DNA from: Alphaproteobacteria bacterium
GTDB lineage: Bacteria; Pseudomonadota; Alphaproteobacteria; UBA8366
Direction of reading: 5' to 3'
NCBI GenBank assembly: GCA_030743445.1
Contig: JASLSL010000340.1
Coordinates: 1 to 14,700, forward strand
Length of the DNA stretch: 14,700 nt
Under the pieces are notes generated by a model. That model saw only the letters and a list, made by a program, of their open reading frames with translations, ran no database searches and was not told the origin of the DNA. Below are positions 1 through 6,009 of this stretch, in pieces. The translations under genes were made by a program, and so were the position numbers. How positions within the stretch are numbered: the stretch's first letter is position 1; every line of letters starts with the position of its first letter.

Positions 1-177
1 TGCAAAATTGCATTTAGTTGAGGTGTCCCCAAATTAATTGCGCCCACTTTAAAAATAATTGCAAACAGTAGGGTATCACAATCTTGACGCGAGATGTTAT
101 GATGACCTCATATTTGTAAAGAGAGTGAAATACGGTGAGACCAAAAACTGGGGATACCCAGAACGAGAAAAATTATT
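1..177. other. AT-rich non-coding left edge
   Basis: This stretch is visibly AT-rich compared with everything after position 570. It holds a short inverted repeat at 1-12 (TGCAA-AA-TTGCA) and three copies of AATTGC at 6-11, 36-41 and 57-62. A possible promoter for the small gene that follows is TTGACG at 84-89 with TCATAT at 108-113 (18-nt spacer); it is only a partial match to sigma-70 elements. Repeated short motifs near an AT-rich edge can occur at ends of mobile elements, but no transposase or terminal inverted repeat pair is visible here, so that is speculation. Confidence 0.4.
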
Positions 178-516
178 ATGGGTAGAACGAAATTCAAACT
201 TATCACTGCGATCGAAGCAGGAATAATTGTCGTCGCTGCTCACACCGTTCATGCAGTAACTGATTCCGACGTAGACGCCCTTACAACTTACGCTGTGTTA
301 CTAGGCCGCGCTTCTGCATGTGGGATCGATACAAATTATGAATCAGGCAGAGTAGGTTCTTGGATGGACCGTAATTTCACGGGTCGGGAAAAGAGCGTTT
401 ATCTTCGCATCTTCATGGAGGGTATGTATCGGCACGCGAAGTTGCAATCGGAGGGTAAGAGTCCAGATACGTGCTCCGATGTGAGACGAACAATCCAAAA
501 TATGCCACTGCCTTAA
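178..516 (+). CDS. Small putative exported hypothetical protein
   Basis: I do not recognise this 112-aa protein. Residues 1-26 look like a Sec signal peptide: a basic start (MGRTKFK), a hydrophobic run (about residues 8-21) and an Ala-His-Ala-type site near residue 26. The mature part would be about 86 residues with two cysteines (C48 and C99) that could form a periplasmic disulfide. Aromatic and charged residues between them (for example W62, Y75, Y84) suggest a small folded domain. The ATG at 178 is preceded by GAGAA about 8 nt upstream, an acceptable ribosome-binding site. Its codons are much more AT-rich than those of its neighbours, so it was probably acquired by transfer or is a fast-evolving accessory gene. 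It ends tail-to-tail with the crotonase gene about 50 nt away. It may instead be non-functional, but the frame is intact and signal-peptide-like. Confidence 0.6.
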   Translation: MGRTKFKLITAIEAGIIVVAAHTVHAVTDSDVDALTTYAVLLGRASACGIDTNYESGRVGSWMDRNFTGREKSVYLRIFMEGMYRHAKLQSEGKSPDTCSDVRRTIQNMPLP

Positions 517-569
517 TACCGGCAGGCGCAAAATAAATTTACCCTAGGTATCTTTCCCCGAATTAAATA

Positions 570-1349
570 TCATCGTCCGACAAACTCCGGCGTCTGCTTG
601 GCGAGGAAGGCCTTGACGCCGATCTTGTAGTCCTCGGTATCGTAGCAATCCCAGCCCTCGTCGAGCTCTTCGGCGGTCAGCGGCGCCGGGTCGAGGAGCC
701 GGTGGATGAACTTCTTGTGCCAGCGCGCCGACAACGGCGCGCCCTCGACGATCTTCTCGGCCATCTCGCGCACCGCGGCCGCGACCTCGCCGTCGGGCAC
801 CACCTTGTTGACGAGGCCCATGCGCACCGCGTCGGCGACCGGGAAGACGTCGCCGACCAAGAGGATTTCCAGCGCGATGTTGGCGCCGAACTTGTGCACC
901 AGCGGCGCCACTTCGTTGTGCGCCTCGACGAGGCCCAGGCGCTTGACCGGTACGCCGAAGCGGCTCGACTCGCCGCAGACCCGCAAGTCGCAGGCCGACG
1001 CCACGCCGAGCCCGCCGCCGACGCAAAGCCCGTCGATCTGGGCGATTACCGGGTGGCGGCACCTGGCGATCCAGCCGACGCCGTTCTCGACGATCACGCC
1101 GTAGTCCAAGGCGTGCGCCTTGTCGCGGCGCTCGTTCTCGAACTCGGCGATGTCGGCGCCGGCGCTGAACGCCTTGCCGCCGGCACCCCGGATGATCACG
1201 CAGCGCAGCTCCGCATCGCCGTCGCACTCCTGCATCAGGTCGCCAATGCCCTGCCACATCGAGGCGTCCATCGCGTTATGGCGTTTCGGCTTGTCGAGCG
1301 TGATGGTGGCGATGCGCCCGTCGCGCTCGAGATGGATGTTTTCGCTCAT
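570..1349 (-). CDS. Crotonase-superfamily protein (enoyl-CoA hydratase/isomerase family)
   Basis: This 259-aa protein has the crotonase fold signature from end to end. It shows the N-terminal strand region (ATITLDKPKRHNAMD, residues 14-28), the CoA-binding and oxyanion segment with FSAGADIAEF (61-70), and the second oxyanion motif GGGLGVASACDLRV (111-124). Length is normal for the family. In classical enoyl-CoA hydratase, acid/base catalysis uses a Glu in GGG-x-E and a Glu in FG-x-PE. Here these positions are Gly115 (GGGLG) and Val135 (FGVPV), so ordinary hydration of 2-enoyl-CoA is doubtful. An isomerase, hydrolase, decarboxylase or other acyl-CoA reaction is possible. The ATG at 1349 has AGGAA 8 nt upstream. 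It follows the GST gene on the same strand after 30 nt, so the two are probably co-transcribed. The family is certain; the substrate is unknown. Confidence 0.9.
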   Translation of the reverse strand: MSENIHLERDGRIATITLDKPKRHNAMDASMWQGIGDLMQECDGDAELRCVIIRGAGGKAFSAGADIAEFENERRDKAHALDYGVIVENGVGWIARCRHPVIAQIDGLCVGGGLGVASACDLRVCGESSRFGVPVKRLGLVEAHNEVAPLVHKFGANIALEILLVGDVFPVADAVRMGLVNKVVPDGEVAAAVREMAEKIVEGAPLSARWHKKFIHRLLDPAPLTAEELDEGWDCYDTEDYKIGVKAFLAKQTPEFVGR

Positions 1350-1379
1350 AAGTCGGGTTCCTGTTCGTGCTTGGCGCGG

Positions 1380-2039
1380 TCAGCGCATGATGAAGCTTTG
1401 CGAGGAGTCGACGCGCTCCTCGTGCGATTGGCGCGGCGGGATCTTGGTGCCCTTGAGACAGGCCGGCCGGTCGTACATGGTGTCGATCCAGCGCTTGAAG
1501 TTCTCCAGGCCATCTATTTCCACGCCCGACCAATTGTAGCCGCGGGCCCAGGCCCAGCTTGCGATGTCGGCGATGGTGAAGTCGTCGCAGATGTATTCAC
1601 GCTCGGCGAGGCGCTTGTCGAGCACTTCGAACAGCCGTCGGCATTCGTTCTGGTAACGGCTGATCGCGGTCGGAATCTTTTCGTCCAGGTACTGATAGAA
1701 CACGTTGGCCTGCCCCATCATCGGGCCGATACCGCCCATCTGCCACATCACCCACTGGATGACCTCCGACCGGCCCTTGACGTCGGTCGGCATCAGCTTG
1801 CCGGTCTTCTCGGCGAGGTAGATCAGGATGGCGCCGGTCTCGAACACCACGAAGTCGTCCTCGTCCCGGTCGACGATCGCCGGAATGCGGCCGTTCGGAC
1901 AGATCTCAAGGAATTCGGGCTTGAACTGGTCGCCGGCCCCGAGATCGAGGACATGCACCTCGTAGGGCAGCTCCAACTCCTCGAGCGCAATCGAGGCCTT
2001 GTAGCCGTTCGGGGTCGGGGCGGTGTAAAGATCGATCAT
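1380..2039 (-). CDS. Glutathione S-transferase, Nu class (YfcG/Ure2p-like)
   Basis: This 219-aa cytosolic protein has a thioredoxin-like N-terminal domain (1-85) and a helical C-terminal domain. Diagnostic motifs of the YfcG/YghU/Ure2p group are visible: TPNGYK (9-14), the cis-proline loop CPNGRIPAI (47-55), ETGAILIYLAEK (67-78) and WQMGGIGPMMGQ (99-110), followed by IPTAISRYQNE and IADIASWAW. Characterised Nu-class enzymes bind two glutathiones and act mainly as GSH-dependent disulfide reductases with some peroxidase activity; they lack a catalytic Cys or Ser. It is the upstream gene of a two-gene minus-strand unit with the crotonase and diverges from the PhyH gene. An AGG about 9 nt upstream supports the ATG at 2039. 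A beta-etherase-like or thioether-forming role cannot be excluded. Confidence 0.9.
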   Translation of the reverse strand: MIDLYTAPTPNGYKASIALEELELPYEVHVLDLGAGDQFKPEFLEICPNGRIPAIVDRDEDDFVVFETGAILIYLAEKTGKLMPTDVKGRSEVIQWVMWQMGGIGPMMGQANVFYQYLDEKIPTAISRYQNECRRLFEVLDKRLAEREYICDDFTIADIASWAWARGYNWSGVEIDGLENFKRWIDTMYDRPACLKGTKIPPRQSHEERVDSSQSFIMR

Positions 2040-2137
2040 GGCAGTTACCTGAGGGCTGGTCGCGTCGGCACCGTAGACGCAATTAATTCCGAAAGCGCGA
2101 GTTTGCGCGCCGTGCCGCCGGTGCTACGGTTCGGGCC
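2040..2137. promoter_or_regulatory. Divergent promoter region, GST unit / PhyH unit
   Basis: This 98-bp gap separates two divergently transcribed units and must carry at least one promoter. A local AT-rich patch includes the palindrome AATTAATT at 2081-2088. I could not assign convincing -35/-10 pairs in either direction. The PhyH start at 2138 has no strong Shine-Dalgarno sequence. The arrangement would allow shared regulation of the two gene pairs. Confidence 0.4.
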
Positions 2138-2983
2138 ATGTCCGACGATCCCGCGACGCTGGTGACGGACGACGAATTCGCGACCTACCGCCGCGACGGC
2201 GCGGTGTGTCTTCGCGGACTGTTCCGCGATTGGGTCGAGCCGCTCGCCGCCGGCATCGAGCGCAATATCGCCGAGCCCGGACCGATGGCCCAGCACTATA
2301 CCGACCAGAGCGAGCCGGGCCAGTATTTCGGCGATTACTGCAACTGGCGCCGAATTCCCGAATACGGCGATTTCGCGTTTCGGTCGCCGGCCGCTGCGGT
2401 CGCGGCGCGTCTGATGGGCTCGACACGGGTCCAGTTCTTCCACGAGCACGTGTTGGTCAAGGAACCCGGAACCACCGAGCTGACGCCGTGGCACCACGAC
2501 CAACCCTATTACGTGGTCGAGGGCCGTCAGGCGGCGAGTCTTTGGCTCGCCCTCGACCCGGTAACACGCGAGGTCTGCCCGGAATTCGTCGCCGGGTCGC
2601 ATGACTGGGGACGCTTGTTCTATCCGCGCAGGTTCAAGGACGGCGTGGATTACGATTACGCCGGAGAGGCGTACGAGTCCCTGCCCGACATCGAGGCGGA
2701 ACGCGACCGGTACGAACTGCTGGCCTGGGCGCTCGAGCCGGGCGACGCGGTGGCGTTTCACTTCATGACCGTCCATAACGGCCCGGCCAATCCCACCGGC
2801 GAGCGCCGCCGCGCCTTCGTCTCGCGCTGGCTCGGCGACGATGTGCGCTATGCCGACCGGCCGGGCACGCCGTCGCCGCCCTATCCCGAGATGGGCATCG
2901 GGCTTCGTCCCGGCGATCCCATGCGGCGCGACTGGTTCCCGGTCGTCTGGCCGCCCGAAGAACGAGATCAGGAGACGTCATAA
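2138..2983 (+). CDS. Phytanoyl-CoA dioxygenase (PhyH) family oxygenase
   Basis: This 281-aa protein is a non-haem Fe(II)/2-oxoglutarate-dependent oxygenase of the PhyH family. The metal-binding HxD motif is in WHHDQPYY (H119, D121). The distal His is in FHFMTVHNGP (H213), and an Arg further on (RRAFVSRW, around R230) is placed to bind 2-oxoglutarate. EFVAGSHDWG (149-158) matches the conserved strand seen in this family (FVPGSH). No signal peptide is present, so it is cytosolic. Family members hydroxylate diverse substrates, including acyl-CoAs, ectoine and secondary metabolites, so the substrate cannot be read from sequence. Its stop overlaps the next gene's start (TAATG at 2981-2985), which implies translational coupling with the maleylacetoacetate-isomerase-like enzyme. 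The ATG at 2138 is the only good in-frame start, although its ribosome-binding site is weak. Confidence 0.88.
   Translation: MSDDPATLVTDDEFATYRRDGAVCLRGLFRDWVEPLAAGIERNIAEPGPMAQHYTDQSEPGQYFGDYCNWRRIPEYGDFAFRSPAAAVAARLMGSTRVQFFHEHVLVKEPGTTELTPWHHDQPYYVVEGRQAASLWLALDPVTREVCPEFVAGSHDWGRLFYPRRFKDGVDYDYAGEAYESLPDIEAERDRYELLAWALEPGDAVAFHFMTVHNGPANPTGERRRAFVSRWLGDDVRYADRPGTPSPPYPEMGIGLRPGDPMRRDWFPVVWPPEERDQETS
2970..2975 (+). promoter_or_regulatory. Ribosome-binding site for the maiA-like gene
   Basis: AGGAGA lies 7 nt before the ATG at 2983, inside the 3' end of the PhyH gene. It fixes the start at the TAATG overlap. Confidence 0.75.
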
Positions 2984-3627
2984 TGCTCAAACACTACGGT
3001 TCCACGCGGTCGTCGGCCGCCTATCGCACTCGTATTGCCCTCGGGCTCAAGGGGCTCGATGTCGAGCAAATCCGGCTCGATCTTGGCGGCGGCGACCAGT
3101 ACAGCGAGGAATACGACGCGCTGAACCCTCAGCACATCGTGCCGACCTTGGTCGACGACGATGCCGTGGTGGCCCAATCGTTGGCGGTCATCGAATATCT
3201 CGACGAAGTCTATCCCGATATCCCGTTGCTGCCTGCCGATCCCGCCGGAAGGGCGCGGGTGCGGGGCCTCAGCCTGCTCGTCGCCTGCGAGATGCATCCG
3301 GTGCTGACCAACCGCGTGCGCGGCTATCTCGAAACCAAGCTGAACGTAAGCGAGGAAGATCGCCAGACCTGGTATGACGAGTGGACCGCACGCAGCTTCG
3401 AGGCCTTGGAGACGCGGCTCGCGAACGACGCCGCGACGGGCAGGTTCTGCCATGGTGAAGCGCCGAGCATGGCCGATTGCTGCCTGATCCCGCAGATATT
3501 CAACACCCGGCTCAACAACAGCGATGCGACGTCCTATCCCACCATCGTGCGCATCGAGGCGGCGTGCATGGAACTGCCCGCCTTCCAGGCGGCGCGCCCG
3601 GAAAACCAGCCCGACTATCAGGGGTAA
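2983..3627 (+). CDS. maiA: Zeta-class GST / maleylacetoacetate isomerase-like
   Basis: This 214-aa protein matches the zeta-class glutathione transferases. The GSH-activating serine motif is TRSSAAYRTRIAL (8-20), normally (R)SS-x-(S/A)-(Y/W)-R-x-RIAL. NPQHIVPTL carries the cis-proline, QSLAVIEYLDE binds the gamma-glutamyl part of GSH, and CEMHPVLTNRV corresponds to the family's (A)C-(D/E)-(I/M)-HP segment. Classical members isomerise maleylacetoacetate to fumarylacetoacetate in tyrosine/homogentisate breakdown, or maleylpyruvate in gentisate breakdown. No homogentisate dioxygenase or fumarylacetoacetate hydrolase is visible in the window. Pairing with a PhyH oxygenase is therefore unusual, and the real substrate may differ. 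It is the second gene of a coupled two-gene unit. The family is secure; the pathway is inferred. Confidence 0.85.
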   Translation: MLKHYGSTRSSAAYRTRIALGLKGLDVEQIRLDLGGGDQYSEEYDALNPQHIVPTLVDDDAVVAQSLAVIEYLDEVYPDIPLLPADPAGRARVRGLSLLVACEMHPVLTNRVRGYLETKLNVSEEDRQTWYDEWTARSFEALETRLANDAATGRFCHGEAPSMADCCLIPQIFNTRLNNSDATSYPTIVRIEAACMELPAFQAARPENQPDYQG

Positions 3628-3634
3628 TTACCCC
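3621..3634. repeat. Perfect palindrome at the 3' end of the maiA-like gene
   Basis: GGGGTAATTACCCC is a perfect 14-bp palindrome that includes the TAA stop of the maiA-like gene (3625-3627). It lies in the 84-bp gap between two convergent genes. As RNA it could form a 5-bp GC-rich hairpin on either strand, but no T-run follows, so it is at best a weak bidirectional terminator or 3'-end stabiliser. Confidence 0.45.
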
Positions 3635-3711
3635 GCCCCATTGGTTCGTGCGTTCGACGGAATGGATTCCGGATCAGCGCGACACGCGCCTCGGGAGGAC
3701 GACAAGCATCG

Positions 3712-4494
3712 TCAGTTCGTCGGCTTCGGCGAACTGCTGCGCAGGGTGGCGACGAAATCCTTCATCGTCGCCTCGCCGACCGCGCCCGGGAAAAGCTTGC
3801 CGCCGATGATGAAGGCCGGCGTGCCGCGAATGCCGAGCGCCTGGGCAAGTTGGATGGTTTCGTCGAGATACTTCGCGATCGCCGGGTCGGCCATGTCCTT
3901 CCGCAGGCGTTCGACGTCGACACCGACCCCGGCGGCGAGCTTGAGGACCCGGGATTCGCTTAGTCGCCCGCGCGCGCCCATGACCGCGACGTGGAAATCC
4001 GTGTATTTGTCCTGCTTTTTCGCGGCCATCGCGGCGCGCGCCGCGAAGCGCGAAACCGGGCCGAGGATCGGGAATTCCTTCCAGACGAACTTCAGCTTCG
4101 GATCGTTCCGCATCAACGACATCATCGCCGAGAGCGAGCGCTTGCAGTACCCGCACTGGTAATCGAAGAACTCGACGATGGTGACGTCGCCCTTCGGGTC
4201 GCCCGAAACCGGCGTCATCGGGTGGTCGTAGATGTCTTCCCGTCGAGCGGCCATCGCCGCCGCCTGGGCGCGCGCCGCCTCGGCCCGCTCGCGCTCCTGC
4301 AAGACCTGGATCGCCTCGGTGATGATCTCCGGATGCTCGAGGATGTACTCGCGCACGATCTGCTCGATTGATTTGCGTTGATCCGGCGACAGCGACTGCT
4401 TCTCGGCCGCCGCGGCCGGCGTCGCGGCCACCAGGGCGGCCGCCAGGGCGGCTCCGAGAACAGTCAGCGATATACGCCGCATCCAGACGATCAT
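3712..4494 (-). CDS. DsbA-family periplasmic thiol:disulfide oxidoreductase (ScsC/Com1-like)
   Basis: This protein is exported. From the chosen ATG at 4494 (260 aa) it begins MIVWMRRISLTVLG, a hydrophobic run ends in TPAAAA near residue 30, and cleavage there is expected. An N-terminal helical stretch (SPDQRKSIEQIVREYILEHPEII) matches the oligomerisation stalk of ScsC/Com1-type proteins. The DsbA thioredoxin fold follows, with active site FFDYQCGYCKRS (CxxC at 114-117) and cis-proline loop RGTPAFIIGGKLFPG (Pro226). It should form or shuffle disulfides in periplasmic proteins. An upstream GTG at 4527 is in frame, but GAGGA 10 nt before 4494 favours the later start; ATG 4482 is also possible. 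It lies 92 nt downstream of the M48 protease gene on the same strand, probably in one transcript. No DsbB partner is in the window. Confidence 0.92.
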   Translation of the reverse strand: MIVWMRRISLTVLGAALAAALVAATPAAAAEKQSLSPDQRKSIEQIVREYILEHPEIITEAIQVLQERERAEAARAQAAAMAARREDIYDHPMTPVSGDPKGDVTIVEFFDYQCGYCKRSLSAMMSLMRNDPKLKFVWKEFPILGPVSRFAARAAMAAKKQDKYTDFHVAVMGARGRLSESRVLKLAAGVGVDVERLRKDMADPAIAKYLDETIQLAQALGIRGTPAFIIGGKLFPGAVGEATMKDFVATLRSSSPKPTN

Positions 4495-4586
4495 GTTCAA
4501 CGATTCCTCGGACTTCACCGGCGACACTATTGATCACCGCACGATCGACTGCAAGGAAGCCGACTTCACGAAAATGTGGGAAGCCG

Positions 4587-5942
4587 CTATTTCAGCTTCT
4601 CGGTGGCCGACAGAATATCCTGGGCCTGGAAGGCGCCGGGCGATCCTTCCGGCAACAACTTCAAGGCCCGTTCCGCGTTGCTGCGGGCGATTTTCGTCTT
4701 GTTGCGCAGGAACGCTTCCTCGGCCAGCGCCAACGCCGTCATGCCCCGGTTCCCGAGCCGACCGTAGGCGGTCGCGGCGATCCGCCAGACAATTGGCGTG
4801 TCGCGCTCGTAGCGCAGCGCTTGCTCCAGGTTCTCGAGCGCCTTCTCGGTCTGCCGCGGATCGTTGCGCTCGACCTGCAGGCGCGCCAAGTGAATTCGGA
4901 TCAGCGCCGCCCAGGGCAGCATGCGGATCGCGGTCTCGTAGGATTCGATCGCTTCCGGCACGCGCTGCGCCTCGCGCAGGATATCGCCCTTGAGCTCGTG
5001 GCGGAACGGGTCGTCCGGCGCGTCGGTCAGCAGTCCGTCGATGATCCGCAGCGCTTCCTCGACCTCGTTCGTCCTGCTCAGCGCGATCGACCGCGCGTAG
5101 CGCGCCTCGATACGGGGGTCGTCGGGGCGGTAGTGCCGCAGGGTTTTTTCCGGCGGATCGAGGAAACCCTTGAGCTTGCCACGCATGCGCCGATGCATCG
5201 CCATCAGATCCGGTCGGTCGGGCACGTTGGTGAACTTCGAATGAGCCAAATGTTGTTCGACGAAATCGATCCGTTGCTTGGTCAGGGGGTGGCTGCTGGT
5301 GTAGAGGTTGCCGCCCGCCGTATAGAGCGCGGATTGCGTCTTCAGGATGTGGAGGAAGTCGTACAACCCTTGGGCCGACTGGCCGGTCTCGTCCAACAAA
5401 TTGACGGCGGTCTGATCGGCGGACTGCTCCATCGTCCGGTTGTAGGCGAGCATCGAACGTTGCGCGATGGTCGCCCCTGCCGTCGCCCCCGCACCAAGTC
5501 CCGCCGGATTGCCGGAGGCAATCGCCACCGCACCGCCAAGCACCATGGCGATGATCGATTTGGTCGTGGCGTTCTCCAAGGCCTCCTGCAGCCGGGCCAA
5601 GTGACCGCCGGTGATGTGGCCGATTTCGTGCGCCAGAACACCGATAACCTGTCCCGGGGATTCGGCCCGCATCAAGAGCCCGGTATGGACGAATATTCGC
5701 CGGCCGCCAGTGACGAAAGCGTTGAGGCGCGGGTCGTTGACGATGGTGACGCGCATTGTGTCGGCGTCCAGACCCGCCGCGCTGAACAGTGGCGCGAGAT
5801 AGGCGCGAATGGTATTTTCGATCTCCGTATCGCGGATGACCTTCAACCCGCCTTGCGCAACCGCGGGCGGCGCCGTCAGGAATACGGCACCGGCGAGGCA
5901 AGCACCGACAATAATGCCGACGACAGAGCGGATGCGTTTCAA
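4587..5942 (-). CDS. M48-family periplasmic metalloprotease with TPRs (BepA/YfgC-like)
   Basis: This is an exported zinc metalloprotease. From the start chosen here (TTG at 5942, 451 aa) the first 30 residues are LKRIRS, a hydrophobic core and TAPPAVAQ, a standard signal peptide. The zinc motif is LAHEIGHITGGH (HExxH at 105-109). The third ligand Glu is in RTMEQSADQTAV (Glu172). A hydrophobic Gly/Ala-rich loop (ATTKSIIAMVLGGAVAIASG) lies between them, as in BepA. The C-terminal half (from about residue 275) consists of tetratricopeptide-like helical repeats rich in A-x-x-L/Y patterns. BepA degrades or matures outer-membrane assembly proteins such as LptD and BamA. There is no ATG near the start. 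TTG 5942 has TTGGAG 10 nt upstream, whereas an earlier in-frame TTG at 5996 has no clear ribosome-binding site. Sharing a transcript with a DsbA-like protein fits a role in envelope protein quality control. Confidence 0.92.
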   Translation of the reverse strand: MKRIRSVVGIIVGACLAGAVFLTAPPAVAQGGLKVIRDTEIENTIRAYLAPLFSAAGLDADTMRVTIVNDPRLNAFVTGGRRIFVHTGLLMRAESPGQVIGVLAHEIGHITGGHLARLQEALENATTKSIIAMVLGGAVAIASGNPAGLGAGATAGATIAQRSMLAYNRTMEQSADQTAVNLLDETGQSAQGLYDFLHILKTQSALYTAGGNLYTSSHPLTKQRIDFVEQHLAHSKFTNVPDRPDLMAMHRRMRGKLKGFLDPPEKTLRHYRPDDPRIEARYARSIALSRTNEVEEALRIIDGLLTDAPDDPFRHELKGDILREAQRVPEAIESYETAIRMLPWAALIRIHLARLQVERNDPRQTEKALENLEQALRYERDTPIVWRIAATAYGRLGNRGMTALALAEEAFLRNKTKIARSNAERALKLLPEGSPGAFQAQDILSATEKLK

Positions 5943-6009
5943 GAGACCGAAACTCCAAAAGCGATTGACTCTACTTGGGAGAGGAGTCCTACGCAATCAA
6001 GGGACGGTA
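5943..6009. promoter_or_regulatory. Divergent start region, M48 protease / GGT-like gene
   Basis: This short region is lower in GC than the flanking genes and separates two divergent units. On the plus strand it contains TTGACT (5965-5970) and the purine-rich GGGAGAGGAG (5977-5986). That Shine-Dalgarno-like run has no start codon at normal distance downstream. On the minus strand, TTGGAG precedes the TTG start at 5942. No complete promoter could be assigned with confidence. Confidence 0.35.

Noticed and set aside
702..2165. Long plus-strand open frame (487 aa) antisense to the crotonase and GST genes
   Set aside because: Its translation is rich in Arg, Ala, His, Asp and Val with no recognisable motif, and it mirrors two clear families on the other strand. 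It is a high-GC shadow frame.
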